Origin: Betaproteobacteria bacterium | GTDB taxonomy: Bacteria; Pseudomonadota; Gammaproteobacteria; Burkholderiales; SG8-39 | Assembly (NCBI GenBank): GCA_022340285.1 | Contig: JAJDOG010000015.1 | Coordinates: 1 to 44,611, forward strand | Length of the DNA: 44,611 nt | Reading direction: 5' to 3' | In this document: positions 1 to 8,454 of the stretch, in pieces | How the letters are laid out: every line of letters starts with the position of its first letter | Position numbering within the stretch: position 1 is the stretch's first letter | Notes under the pieces: generated by a model | What the model saw: only the letters and a program-made list of their open reading frames with translations | The model's database searches: none | Told to the model about the DNA's origin: nothing | Position numbers and translations under genes: made by a program

Positions 1-47
1 CGTGACGGGCAATCGCGCAAGTTCCTGATCGAAGGACTTTTTCGGCC

Positions 48-96
48 TTGATCCCGGTCAAATTTGCCACTCTTCCGCGGGCGTACGGTCAAAGGA
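48..96 (+). promoter_or_regulatory. FNR/CRP-type class II promoter upstream of the nicotinate phosphoribosyltransferase operon
   Basis: TTGATCCCGGTCAA at 48-61 matches the FNR consensus TTGAT-N4-ATCAA at 9 of 10 positions. Its centre is 54.5. A class II FNR site (centre at -41.5) would put the start at about 96 and the -10 hexamer at 84-89, where TACGGT is found (T-A-x-x-x-T retained). The transcript would have a leader of roughly 48 nt before the ATG at 144. That the operon responds to oxygen or an Fnr/Anr regulator is inference. The remainder of 1-143 shows no coding region I can support. Confidence 0.55.
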
Positions 97-143
97 TCAG
101 ATAAGGGCTAGACGCGCTCCCTCGCGGATCCGAGTTTCCAAAG

Positions 144-1508
144 ATGAACCCTCTCTCGAGTCCGCTCCTCACGGATCTCTACCAGCTCACCATGTTGGAG
201 GGGTACTTCGACGCGGGGATGACGGAGACCGCAGTATTCGAGCTGTTCGTCCGGAAGCTGCCGCCGAAACGGAACTTTCTTGTTGCGGCGGGACTGGAAC
301 AGGTCCTCCGTTTCATCGAGGGTCTGCGATTCGAAGAGGCCGAACTCGACTGGCTGGAAAGAAGCGGCATCTTTCGACCGGGGTTCACCGCGCGCCTGGC
401 CGATCTGCGCTTCACGGGTGATATCCACGCCATGGCCGAAGGCACGGTGTTCTTTCCGAACGAGCCGGTGCTGCGGGTGACCGCACCGATGCCGGAGGCG
501 CAGCTGCTCGAGACGCGCGTCCTCAATCTCGTCCATTTCGAGACGCTGGTGGCCTCCAAGGCGGCCCGGGCGGTGATCGCGGCGCCCGGCAAGAGGCTGG
601 TCGATTTCGGGCTGCGCCGGGCGCATGGTGCGGAGGCTGGCCTGCTCGCGGCCCGCGCTGCCTACCTCGCCGGGTTCGACGGCACCGCGACGGTGCTCGC
701 CGGACCGGAGTTCGGCATTCCGGTGTTCGGCACCATGGCTCATTCGTTCGTCGAGGCGCACGACGACGAGTCGGACGCGTTCGCCGATTTCGCGAGAACG
801 TTTCCGGACAATGCAGTGTTGCTGATCGATACGTACGACACGGTCGCGGGGGCGCGCAACGCGATTGCGGTCGCGCAGCGGCTTGCGCGACACGGCATCA
901 AGATACGCGGCGTCCGGCTCGATTCGGGCGACCTCGCTGCGCTCGCCCGCGAGGTGCGCACGGAACTCGACGTCGGAGGAATGGCCGATGCAACCATCTT
1001 TGCGAGCGGCAATCTGGACGAATATCGCTTGCGCGACCTGGTCGCCTCGGGCGCGCCGATCGACGGATTCGGCGTCGGCACCAGCCTGGTGACGTCCTCG
1101 GACGCGCCGTATCTCGATGCGGTGTACAAGCTTCAGGAGTACGCGGGCCGGCCGCGCCGCAAGCGGTCCACCGGCAAGGCGACATGGCCCGGCAGGAAGC
1201 AGGTCTATCGATTCGGCGACGCGGAGGGGACGTTCGCCCGCGACGTCGTGACGCTGGAGGATGATTTGCGCGACGGAGAGCCGCTGCTGGTTCCGGTGAT
1301 GGAGGACGGGCGACGGATCGTGACATCACCGGACCTCGGCGCAATTCGTGCCCGGACCGCGGCGGAGATCGCGCGGTTGCCGGTCGGGCTTCGCGAACTC
1401 GACGAAGTCGACCCACCCTATCCGGTTGAGATCGCGCCGCCGCTCGCGGCGCTGGCGGATGCCGTGGACCGCGCCAACGTCGCCGTCGGCGGCTGGGAGG
1501 CCGAATGA
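144..1508 (+). CDS. pncB: Nicotinate phosphoribosyltransferase (NAPRTase)
   Basis: This 454-residue cytoplasmic enzyme converts nicotinate and PRPP to nicotinate mononucleotide in NAD salvage (Preiss-Handler pathway). The family N-terminal signature TDLYQLTM is at residues 10-17, the GTMAHSF motif with the conserved (phosphorylatable) histidine H200 at 196-202, and the RLDSGDL phosphate-binding segment at 258-264. Length fits the shorter bacterial NAPRTases. The ATG at 144 is chosen because it directly precedes the conserved N-terminus. The stop overlaps the start of the Lon-like gene (ATGA at 1505-1508), so the two are probably translationally coupled. An FNR-type site precedes it. Placing NAD salvage with a protease and a universal stress protein suggests NAD maintenance under stress; that is inference. 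Confidence 0.93.
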   Translation: MNPLSSPLLTDLYQLTMLEGYFDAGMTETAVFELFVRKLPPKRNFLVAAGLEQVLRFIEGLRFEEAELDWLERSGIFRPGFTARLADLRFTGDIHAMAEGTVFFPNEPVLRVTAPMPEAQLLETRVLNLVHFETLVASKAARAVIAAPGKRLVDFGLRRAHGAEAGLLAARAAYLAGFDGTATVLAGPEFGIPVFGTMAHSFVEAHDDESDAFADFARTFPDNAVLLIDTYDTVAGARNAIAVAQRLARHGIKIRGVRLDSGDLAALAREVRTELDVGGMADATIFASGNLDEYRLRDLVASGAPIDGFGVGTSLVTSSDAPYLDAVYKLQEYAGRPRRKRSTGKATWPGRKQVYRFGDAEGTFARDVVTLEDDLRDGEPLLVPVMEDGRRIVTSPDLGAIRARTAAEIARLPVGLRELDEVDPPYPVEIAPPLAALADAVDRANVAVGGWEAE

Positions 1509-3937
1509 TCGATCCGCTGCCGAGCGAGCGGCTGACCCACCGCTGTGACCCCGGGGAGTTCGCGTTCGAGACGACCGCCGAGCTGGCGGCTTCCGACGAC
1601 GTGATCGGGCAAGAGCGCGCCGCCCGCGCCGTGGAGTTCGGCATCGGGATCAGGCGGGAGGGCTACAACTTGTTCGTCATGGGTCCTCCGGGCAGTGGCA
1701 AGCACACCCTCGTGCGCAAGCACATTGCCACCTACGCGGCAGGCGCCGAACGATCTTCCGACTGGGTCTACGTCAACAATTTCGAGCAGCCGCAGAAGCC
1801 GATCGCGATCGGCCTGCCACCGGGACGCGGCGCCGCGCTCTGCAAGGACATGGAAAACCTCGTCGACGAGCTGTGCGCCGCGATCCCCGCGGTGTTCGAC
1901 AGCGACGAGTACACCGCCAAGGTCGAGGCGATCGACGCCGAGTTCAGCGAGCAGCACGAGCGGGAGTTCACTGCCCTCGGCGAAGAGGCCACCCAGCAGA
2001 AGATCGCCCTGTTGCGTACGCCGACCGGGTTCTCCTTCGCGCCCGTCAAGGACGGGGAGATCATGACTCCCGAGGATTTCGCGAAGCTGCCCGAGGCGGA
2101 GCAGCAGCGGATACAGGCCGCGATCAGCGCGCTGCAGGCCAAGCTCGAAAAGCTCGTGCGCGGGGTCATGCGCCTGCGCAAGGAGCGGATCGAGCGGGTC
2201 AGGGCGCTCAACCGCGAGATGACGCTGCTGGCGGTCGGTCATGTCGTCGACGATCTCAAGGTGCGCTACCAGGAGATGCCCAGAGTGGTCGAGTATCTCG
2301 AGGCGGTGCAACACGACGTGCTCGACCATGCCGACGACTTTCGCAAGCCCGCCGAGATCCCGAACGCGCCCGGACAGATGGCGCAGCGCGAAGGGCTGTC
2401 GCTGCGCCGCTACTCGGTGAACGTCCTGGTCGAGAACGGAGCGCCCGACGGCGCCCCGCTCGTGTCCGAGGATCATCCGACGTTTCAGAACCTGATCGGG
2501 CGCATCGAGCACATCGCTCAGCTCGGCACGCTCGTGACGGATTTCAATCTGATCAAGCCAGGCGCCCTGCATCGGGCGAACGGCGGTCATTTGCTGATCG
2601 ATGCGGTCAAGATCCTCTCTCAGCCGTTCGCGTGGGAGGGGCTCAAGCGGGCGCTGCTGCGCAAGGAGATCCGAATCGAATCGCTCGGTGACATGTACAG
2701 CCTCGTGTCGACGGTCTCCCTGGAGCCGGAAGCTATTCCGCTCCAGACCAAGGTCGTGCTGTTCGGCGATCGATTCGTCTACTACCTGCTGCAGGCCTAC
2801 GATCCGGATTTCGGCAAGCTGTTTCGCGTGGCCGCCGACTTCGGCGACGACTTCGAACGCGATCGCAGCAACACCGACGCCTTCGCAAGACTTCTCGCGG
2901 CGCAGGCCGCGCGCGAGGGGCTGCTGCCGCTCGATCGCAGCGGGGTCGCTCGCGCGGTCGATTTCGCGTCGCGCTACGCCGGAGACGGGCGCAAGCTCAC
3001 CGCGCAGGTACGGCGCATCGCCGATCTCCTCGCGGAAGCCGACCATGCGGCGCGTTCCGCGGGGCGGAGCGTAATTGTCGCAGGTGATATCGCGGGAGCC
3101 GATGCCGCGCAGCGCGACCGGTCGGACCGCGTGCGCGAGCGCATCGAGGAGGAAATCCTGCGCGGGTCCCTGCTGATCGACACCGACGGCGCGAAGGTGG
3201 CGCAGGTAAACGGGCTGTCGGTGGTCACGCTGGGCGACTACTCGTTCGGGGCGCCCACTCGCATCACTGCGACGACCCGGCTGGGCGACGGACAGGTGAT
3301 CGACATTCAGCGGGAGGTCGAGCTGGGCGGCGCGATTCACTCGAAGGGCGTGCTAATCCTGTCGGCATTCCTGGCGGCGCGATTCTCGGGCAACCGGCCG
3401 CATTCGTTGGCGGCGAGCCTGGTGTTCGAGCAAACGTATGGTGAAGTCGAAGGCGACAGCGCGTCGCTCGCCGAGCTCTGCGCGCTGCTGTCCTCGCTCG
3501 CCGACGTGCCGATCCGGCAGTCGCTGGCGGTCACCGGATCGGTCAATCAGCTCGGCGAGGTGCAGCCGATCGGCGCGGTGAACGAGAAGGTCGAGGGATT
3601 CTTCGAAATCTGCCATGCGCGCGGACTCACCGGCACTCAGGGTGTCCTGATCCCCGCCACGAACGTGGACGAACTGATGCTGCGCGACGACGTGATCGCC
3701 GCCGCGCGCGACGGTGCGTTCCGGATCTTTCCCGTGCGCACGGTGGACGAGGCCATCGAGGTGCTGACTGGCTTGCCGGCAGGGGATGCAGAGCCAGTCG
3801 GCGAAGGTCCGCAGTCGTCGGTGAACGGGCGCGTGGCAGCGCGACTGCGGGAGTATTCGACCGCGCGGCGCAAGTGGACGCGACCCGGCGCAACCGCCAG
3901 ATCGGCGCGCGGGTCGGGGAGGCCCGATGAAGATTGA
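1505..3937 (+). CDS. Lon-like ATP-dependent protease (AAA_32 / LonB-type)
   Basis: An 810-residue protease joining an AAA+ domain to a C-terminal Lon peptidase domain. Walker A is MGPPGSGKHT (residues 59-68), and an AAA_32-type charged, probably helical insertion lies near residues 150-250. The Lon catalytic dyad is visible as Ser652 (in GDSAS) and Lys695 (in NEKVEG). Their separation of 43 residues equals that of E. coli Lon Ser679/Lys722. It lacks the long Lon N-terminal substrate domain, so it is not canonical Lon. The ATG overlaps the upstream pncB stop and its own 3' end overlaps the usp gene by 11 nt, which indicates one operon. It probably degrades damaged or regulatory proteins; substrates are unknown. 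The last 50 residues, rich in Arg and Ala, follow the peptidase domain and look disordered. Confidence 0.9.
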   Translation: MIDPLPSERLTHRCDPGEFAFETTAELAASDDVIGQERAARAVEFGIGIRREGYNLFVMGPPGSGKHTLVRKHIATYAAGAERSSDWVYVNNFEQPQKPIAIGLPPGRGAALCKDMENLVDELCAAIPAVFDSDEYTAKVEAIDAEFSEQHEREFTALGEEATQQKIALLRTPTGFSFAPVKDGEIMTPEDFAKLPEAEQQRIQAAISALQAKLEKLVRGVMRLRKERIERVRALNREMTLLAVGHVVDDLKVRYQEMPRVVEYLEAVQHDVLDHADDFRKPAEIPNAPGQMAQREGLSLRRYSVNVLVENGAPDGAPLVSEDHPTFQNLIGRIEHIAQLGTLVTDFNLIKPGALHRANGGHLLIDAVKILSQPFAWEGLKRALLRKEIRIESLGDMYSLVSTVSLEPEAIPLQTKVVLFGDRFVYYLLQAYDPDFGKLFRVAADFGDDFERDRSNTDAFARLLAAQAAREGLLPLDRSGVARAVDFASRYAGDGRKLTAQVRRIADLLAEADHAARSAGRSVIVAGDIAGADAAQRDRSDRVRERIEEEILRGSLLIDTDGAKVAQVNGLSVVTLGDYSFGAPTRITATTRLGDGQVIDIQREVELGGAIHSKGVLILSAFLAARFSGNRPHSLAASLVFEQTYGEVEGDSASLAELCALLSSLADVPIRQSLAVTGSVNQLGEVQPIGAVNEKVEGFFEICHARGLTGTQGVLIPATNVDELMLRDDVIAAARDGAFRIFPVRTVDEAIEVLTGLPAGDAEPVGEGPQSSVNGRVAARLREYSTARRKWTRPGATARSARGSGRPDED

Positions 3938-4730
3938 TGACCCGAAGGTGCGGCGAGTCGTGGCGGCGCTCGACATGGCTGCGACGCCGGGGAAAGTTCT
4001 GGAAGCCGCGGTGGAGCTTGCGACCGCGCTGCATGCCGAGCTCGTCGGCCTCTTCGTCGAGGACCAGCGTCTGCTGCGGGTGGCAGAGCTTCCCTTCGCA
4101 CAGGAGTTCGGCCTCGCGACGGCGCGCGCACGGCCCTTCGGCGTGGGCGATATGGAACGCGCGCTCAGGCGCCAAGCCGAACAGATGCGCCGCATGATCG
4201 GTGAGCTGGCGCAGCCGCTCGGACTCGCCTGGACGCTCGAGGTCGTGCGGGGCGAGTCTTTGCCGACAGCGCTCGCGTATCCGGGAACTGACGATCTCCT
4301 GGTGATCGGGCGATCGCGCTACATTCCGGGCGAGTTCGTTCGGCCCGCGATGGGCGCGCCCGGAACAGGGGCACGGGGTCGTCCGGTCGCCGTGCTGTTC
4401 GACGGGACGCCTCAGTCGGTTCGCGCACTCGGCTTCGCCGTGACCCTTGCTCGTGGAGCGGGCTGCGAGATTGCAGTGCTCATCCCGGCTGCCGGGCCCG
4501 AGAAGTTTCGCACGAGCCGGCTGGAGGTGGGTCGAGCGCTTCAGGGGCGCGGGGCGAGCGCCGCAACATACGTGATGATGCCGGACCACGGTGCGACGAG
4601 CGTCGAGCGGGCGGCACGTGAGCACCGGGCATGGGTGCTGGTATGGCCGGCGGGGGAGCGTAGCAGCGCGGGGAAGGCGGTAGCCGAGCTGCTCGCGGAC
4701 GTCACGTGTCCAGTCGTGATGATCGGTTGA
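3927..4730 (+). CDS. Universal stress protein, tandem UspA-like
   Basis: 267 residues. The N-terminal half starts with RRVVAALDMAATPGKVLEAAVELATALHAEL, abbreviated here to its features: a beta strand followed by a long helix, as in Usp folds, then DDLLVIGRS near residue 125. The second half (GRPVAVLFDGTP onward, ending CPVVMIG) looks like a second, degenerate Usp domain, so this is probably a tandem Usp. I do not see a clear GxxGxxxxG ATP-binding loop, so nucleotide binding is doubtful. The start ATG at 3927 lies 11 nt inside the Lon-like gene. Co-transcription with a protease and NAD salvage gene behind an FNR-type site fits a starvation or low-oxygen response; the exact role is unknown. Confidence 0.75.
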   Translation: MKIDDPKVRRVVAALDMAATPGKVLEAAVELATALHAELVGLFVEDQRLLRVAELPFAQEFGLATARARPFGVGDMERALRRQAEQMRRMIGELAQPLGLAWTLEVVRGESLPTALAYPGTDDLLVIGRSRYIPGEFVRPAMGAPGTGARGRPVAVLFDGTPQSVRALGFAVTLARGAGCEIAVLIPAAGPEKFRTSRLEVGRALQGRGASAATYVMMPDHGATSVERAAREHRAWVLVWPAGERSSAGKAVAELLADVTCPVVMIG

Positions 4731-4987
4731 GCGCGGATCGACGAAAACCCACAGCGATGCCGATGACTGCGTCCAGTGCACCAAATGCGCCGCTATATCC
4801 TTGTCCTGTTGCGAGAAAGCGGATGGCCGGCGCAGGCACCTGCAGGCGGACGCTCGCCGAAGGACGCGACGGCATCAGGTATTTCGGCATCGGCACGGCC
4901 AATAACTGATCGACGCGCCCGATGAAAAATCGGTATCCTGAACAGAGAAGTAAGCTTGCACCCGGAAGGAACAAGGAGACGTAGAAG
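4731..4987. other. Intergenic region between usp and hpf, no gene recognised
   Basis: About 257 nt without a supported gene; short open frames on both strands have no ribosome-binding site or family resemblance. TATCCT at 4934-4939 could be a -10 element for the hpf gene, but I see no convincing -35 partner. A good AAGGAG ribosome-binding site lies at 4973-4978, just before the hpf start. Confidence 0.5.
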
Positions 4988-5356
4988 ATGATGCAATCCG
5001 ATCTTCAGATCACCGTTCGCGACATGGAGCACTCTCCCGCGCTAGAAGAGCGGATTCGCGAGAAGGTGAAGAAGCTCGAGCAAGTCTATCCCCGGATAAT
5101 GGCCTGTCGGGTCGTCCTCGAGGCGCCCCACCGGCACAAGCACCAGGGCAAACATTTCATCGTGCGGGTCGACGTGACCGTGCCGGGAAAGGAAATCGTG
5201 GTCAACCACGATCATCACGAGGACGCATACGTTGCGCTGCGCGACGCTTTCAACGCGGCGCGCCGCCAGCTGGAGGAGTACGGGCGCATTCAGCGCGGGG
5301 ACGTGAAGAACCACACGCGCGAGGACGGCGCTGCGGAGGCGCCCGCCGCAGACTGA
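4988..5356 (+). CDS. hpf: Ribosome hibernation-promoting factor, short form (HPF/RaiA family)
   Basis: 122 residues. Short HPF/YfiA proteins bind the decoding centre of the 30S subunit and silence or dimerise ribosomes in stationary phase. Visible features are the N-terminal beta strand with SPALEERIREKVKKLEQ, the basic stretch around HRHKHQGKHF, and the DAYVALRDAFNAARRQLEEY helix typical of the family. There is no long-HPF dimerisation domain; the 20-residue tail is acidic. AAGGAG at 4973-4978 supports the ATG at 4988, with a second in-frame ATG at 4991. It stands next to Usp, a Lon-like protease and FtsH, consistent with a dormancy or stress module. Its stop is 26 nt from the convergent ftsH paralogue stop. 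Confidence 0.9.
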   Translation: MMQSDLQITVRDMEHSPALEERIREKVKKLEQVYPRIMACRVVLEAPHRHKHQGKHFIVRVDVTVPGKEIVVNHDHHEDAYVALRDAFNAARRQLEEYGRIQRGDVKNHTREDGAAEAPAAD

Positions 5357-5384
5357 CGGTTCGCGCGCCCGCAAACGAGCCGTC
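5355..5384. terminator. Shared hairpin between convergent hpf and ftsH-like genes
   Basis: GACGGTTCG (5355-5363) pairs with CGAGCCGTC (5376-5384) with one G-U pair and a 12-nt loop. The arms overlap the stop codons of both convergent genes (hpf stop 5354-5356; ftsH-like stop 5383-5385 on the minus strand). No U-tract follows on either strand, so it may protect 3' ends or aid factor-dependent termination rather than act as a classical intrinsic terminator. Confidence 0.35.
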
Positions 5385-7218
5385 ACGTCGCGGCGCGGCT
5401 CGCTTGCGGTGTCCCATGGACGACCGTGCGCAGGTCTTCCTCGACAAGGGTTTCCTTTTGCAGCAGAAGCTGCGCGCCGCGCTCCAGGGCATCGCGCTTC
5501 ATCACGAGCAAGTCGCGCGCCCGCTCGAAAGCCTTTCCCGCCAGATCGCGCACCGCGTTGTCGATTTCTCGGGCGGTGTCCTCGCTGAACTCGCGTCTCG
5601 GCGGCGGTGCGCCCGGGATGGCGAGGAACGCCGGGCGCTCTTCCTGATAGGAAACGTGTCCGAGCGATTCCACCATCCCGTAGCGCATCACCATGCTCCG
5701 CGCGATATCCGAGACTTTCGCGAGATCGTCCGCGGCGCCGGTCGAGAGATGGTCGAAGACCACCGCCTCGGCGGCGCGCCCGCCGAGTAGAACCATCATC
5801 TTGTTTTCGAGCTCGGCGCGCGTCATGAGATAGCGGTCCTCGGTGGGGCGCTGGATGGTGTAGCCGAGTGCGCCGATGCCGCGCGGGATGATGGAGATCT
5901 TGTGCACCGGATCCGCTCCGGGCGTCGACATCGCCACCAGCGCGTGGCCCATCTCGTGATAAGCCACGATCTTGCGCTCATCCGGGTTGAGAAGCCGGTT
6001 CTTCTTCTCGAGACCTGCCACGATCCGCTCGACGCCCGCGGTGAAGTCTTCCATGGCGACGGACTGCGCGTTGCGGCGGGTCGCGAGCAGCGCGGCTTCG
6101 TTCACCAGGTTGGCCAGATCGGCCCCGGAAAAGCCGGGTGTGAGACCTGCGATCTGCTCGGGATCCACGTCCGACCCGCAGGTGATCTTCTTCAGATGGA
6201 CATTCAGTATCGCGATACGGCCGATCTTGTCCGGACGGTCGACGAGCACCTGGCGGTCGAAGCGCCCTGCGCGCAACAGCGCGGGGTCGAGAATCTCGGG
6301 GCGGTTGGTGGCGGCGAGCAATACGATTCCCTGACTCGGGTCGAAGCCGTCCATCTCCGAGAGGAGCTGGTTGAGCGTCTGCTCCTTCTCGTCGTGGCTG
6401 CCCATGCCCGGATACGCCCCGCGCGCCCGGCCGAGCGCATCGAGTTCGTCCACGAAGATGATGCAGGGCGCCTTTTGCCGCGCCTGGTCAAAGAGGTCGC
6501 GCACGCGCGCGGCACCCACGCCGACGAACATCTCGACGAACTCCGAGCCGTTGATCGAGAGGAACGGTACGCCTGCCTCGCCCGCGACGGCGCGTGCCAG
6601 CAGGGTCTTGCCCGTTCCCGGTGGTCCAACCAGGAGCACGCCCTTCGGGACGCGGCCGCCGAGCCGGCTGTACCGGCCCGGATCCTTCAGGAAACCGATG
6701 ACCTCCTTGAGTTCCTCCTTCGCTTCGTCGACCCCCGCCACGTCGTCAAAAGTGACGCGGGTGTCGCTTTCCATGTAGATCTTTGCCTTGCTCTTGCCGA
6801 TGGTGAGGAACCCGCTGCCGAGCCCCTGCTTCTCGGCAAAGCGCCGCATGAGGTAGAACCACAGTCCGAAGAACACGAGTGCGGGCAGGACCCACGAAAG
6901 AATGTCGCGCAGGAACGTGTTCTGGACGACGCCGCTGAACTTGACGTCGTACTTTTCGAGGTCGCGTGCAAGGTCCGGCTCGACGCGGATCGCGACGAAC
7001 CGCGTGCGTCCGTCGGGCAGCGGCGACTTGAACCTGCCTTCGACGCTGTTCTCGCGCACCGCGATCTCGGCGATGCGCCCCTCCTTCAGGTACGTCTGGA
7101 ACTCGCTGTAGGAGATAGGCTCCACGGTGCGGTACTCGGTCCAGACGCCATGCAGCCAAACCACGACGAGGAGGGCTGCGATGAAGTACCAGATCGAGAA
7201 ATGGGTTTCGCGCTGCAT
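5383..7218 (-). CDS. FtsH-family ATP-dependent zinc metalloprotease (second FtsH-type paralogue)
   Basis: 611 residues from the start chosen at 7218 (MQRETHF), because the FtsH N-terminal transmembrane helix (about residues 8-24) begins there. A second transmembrane helix is at 107-124, with the periplasmic domain between. The AAA+ domain shows Walker A GPPGTGKT (198-205), Walker B IIFVDELD (253-260) and the second region of homology [20 protein letters not shown]. The zinc site is HEMGH (421-425), Met replacing the usual Ala of HEAGH, with a downstream GAADDL acid supplying the third ligand. It degrades membrane and soluble proteins. Its setting among stress genes, not next to rlmE/folP, suggests an accessory paralogue rather than the housekeeping FtsH; that is inference, as the rest of the genome is not visible. 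Confidence 0.92.
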   Translation of the reverse strand: MQRETHFSIWYFIAALLVVVWLHGVWTEYRTVEPISYSEFQTYLKEGRIAEIAVRENSVEGRFKSPLPDGRTRFVAIRVEPDLARDLEKYDVKFSGVVQNTFLRDILSWVLPALVFFGLWFYLMRRFAEKQGLGSGFLTIGKSKAKIYMESDTRVTFDDVAGVDEAKEELKEVIGFLKDPGRYSRLGGRVPKGVLLVGPPGTGKTLLARAVAGEAGVPFLSINGSEFVEMFVGVGAARVRDLFDQARQKAPCIIFVDELDALGRARGAYPGMGSHDEKEQTLNQLLSEMDGFDPSQGIVLLAATNRPEILDPALLRAGRFDRQVLVDRPDKIGRIAILNVHLKKITCGSDVDPEQIAGLTPGFSGADLANLVNEAALLATRRNAQSVAMEDFTAGVERIVAGLEKKNRLLNPDERKIVAYHEMGHALVAMSTPGADPVHKISIIPRGIGALGYTIQRPTEDRYLMTRAELENKMMVLLGGRAAEAVVFDHLSTGAADDLAKVSDIARSMVMRYGMVESLGHVSYQEERPAFLAIPGAPPPRREFSEDTAREIDNAVRDLAGKAFERARDLLVMKRDALERGAQLLLQKETLVEEDLRTVVHGTPQASRAAT

Positions 7219-7402
7219 CCTGTTGATGTTACACGGGACGTGAGGTCGCAGCCGCTCCGGAGCAGGCATCGGGCTTCGGCGTGGTTGCCAGGCTCCCGGG
7301 ACAGGATCAGAATGAATCCGTCGAGAGAGCGAAAGATCGAAGCGCCGGATCCGACGCACAGTGTGCCCTCGGGGATCGGCGGCAGCTTCAAGGAGAGTCG
7401 CC

Positions 7403-7684
7403 ATGCCACGCGCTATTCCTGAAACCACGCCCGAGTTCGAAAACGCGCGCATCATCGAGCGACCCGATGGCTTCTACTGGCAATCCAAGGAAACCGGCGA
7501 CGAGTCGGGTCCGTTCAAGACCCTGTCCGACGCGGTGGAGGACCTCGAATTCAACGCCGATTCCGAATTCGACGTACCGGATACGTTGGAGGAGGCCGAA
7601 GCCGATCTTGGCGTGGAGGGATACATCGATCCCGAGACGGGCGAGCTCGAGGACCCTTCGCTTCCGCGCCTGGACGAGCACTGA
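7403..7684 (+). CDS. Small acidic protein of unknown function
   Basis: 93 residues, starting MPRAIPETTPEFENARI. AAGGAGAG at 7390-7397 gives a strong ribosome-binding site five nucleotides before the ATG at 7403, which decides the start over a longer frame. The protein is very acidic, with aromatic residues in GFYWQSKETG near residue 25, no signal peptide and no membrane segment. I do not recognise a family. It is divergent from the ftsH-like gene (184 nt between starts) and converges with the DUF4126 gene. The strong ribosome-binding site and normal codon use argue it is real. Confidence 0.7.
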   Translation: MPRAIPETTPEFENARIIERPDGFYWQSKETGDESGPFKTLSDAVEDLEFNADSEFDVPDTLEEAEADLGVEGYIDPETGELEDPSLPRLDEH

Positions 7685-7724
7685 ATCCGGCACGCCCGAC
7701 GACATTGGCACGCGCGGCTGCGGG

Positions 7725-8321
7725 TCAGTACGGCGCGGCGTCGCCTTGAATGCGCGCGAAGACGCGGCGAAATCCGCGCCATAGCTTCGGCAGCATCCAC
7801 GCGGCCAGTGCCGCAAAGACCAAGAGTCCGATCAGAAACACGACCGGAGCCTTGACCGCCGCGAGCAACGCTGCGGGAACCAGCAGATCTTCGCTTGCGG
7901 ACGCAATCCAGTTCGATAAGGGCTCTGGCGACGTGTTGATCAGGGCTCGCCCGCCCGACTTGGTCAGGTGAGCGCCGGCCGCGAGAAAGCCGCCCAGGAT
8001 CGCGGCGGCCGCAACCCAGGCCGGATCGGCGCTACCCAACGCCGCTGCCGCGAGAAACGCGCCGGCGGGAATGCGGATGAAAGTGTGCAGCGCATCCCAC
8101 GCCGAGTCGAAGGCGGGAATCTTGTCTGCAACGAACTCGACGACGACCATGATCCCGGATGCACCGAGCACGAGCGGGTCGCTCAGCACATCGAGTGGCT
8201 CGGGCAGGTGCAGATAACCCAGGCGCGCCAGAAGCCCGGCCAGGAAGAGCACGAGATAGAGACGGATCCCACTCGCCCAGGCGAGCCCGGCCGCCAACGC
8301 GATGGATTCAGTCATGCTCAC
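7725..8321 (-). CDS. DUF4126 family integral membrane protein
   Basis: 198 residues. The sequence alternates Ala/Leu/Val-rich hydrophobic stretches (starting at ESIALAAGLAWASGIRLYLVL, near residues 5-25) with short polar turns, giving about four to five transmembrane segments. The pattern ASGIRLY near the N-terminus, followed by the VEFVADKIPAFDSAWDALHTFIRIPAG region and a C-terminal membrane helix, matches what I know of DUF4126. Function is unknown. The ATG at 8321 follows an ordinary intergenic stretch; a perfect palindrome at 8369-8384 lies upstream and could serve this gene as well as the plus-strand sRNA candidate. Confidence 0.8.
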   Translation of the reverse strand: MSMTESIALAAGLAWASGIRLYLVLFLAGLLARLGYLHLPEPLDVLSDPLVLGASGIMVVVEFVADKIPAFDSAWDALHTFIRIPAGAFLAAAALGSADPAWVAAAAILGGFLAAGAHLTKSGGRALINTSPEPLSNWIASASEDLLVPAALLAAVKAPVVFLIGLLVFAALAAWMLPKLWRGFRRVFARIQGDAAPY

Positions 8322-8368
8322 GACGCCATTCTACGCGACGCGAAATCATGCGCGGGATGCGGGGAGGT

Positions 8369-8384
8369 CGTGAACAAGTTCACG
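8369..8384. promoter_or_regulatory. Perfect 16-bp palindrome, candidate upstream activator site
   Basis: CGTGAACAAGTTCACG: 7-bp perfect arms (CGTGAAC / GTTCACG) around AA. Its centre, 8376.5, is about 78 nt upstream of the start predicted from the sigma-54 promoter at 8429-8443, a usual position for an enhancer-binding-protein site. It is also 55 nt upstream of the DUF4126 start on the minus strand, so it could control that gene instead. The regulator is unknown. Confidence 0.5.
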
Positions 8385-8427
8385 CCGTTGCGCGACGAGC
8401 GGCCGGGACGATGCGCCGGACGCCGAA

Positions 8428-8444
8428 CTGGCACGCCGTCTGCT
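8428..8444 (+). promoter_or_regulatory. Sigma-54 (RpoN) promoter, -24/-12 type
   Basis: CTGGCACGCCGTCTGCT. Aligned with the consensus YTGGCACG-N4-TTGCW, only one position of the conserved core differs (CTGCT for TTGCT). GG (8430-8431) and GC (8442-8443) are separated by exactly 10 nt, the spacing sigma-54 requires. The predicted start is about 8455. No protein gene on the plus strand follows before a strong terminator at 8498-8529. Confidence 0.65.
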
Positions 8445-8454
8445 TATCGAAGGG

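Noticed and set aside
4702-4974. Open frames of 67 and 90 codons in the usp-hpf gap
   Set aside because: No ribosome-binding site, no resemblance to known proteins, and they overlap each other on opposite strands.
7704-7721. Sigma-54-like TTGGCACGCGCGGCTGC between convergent genes
   Set aside because: GG and GC are separated by 8 or 11 nt, not 10, and no transcript frame or RNA follows.
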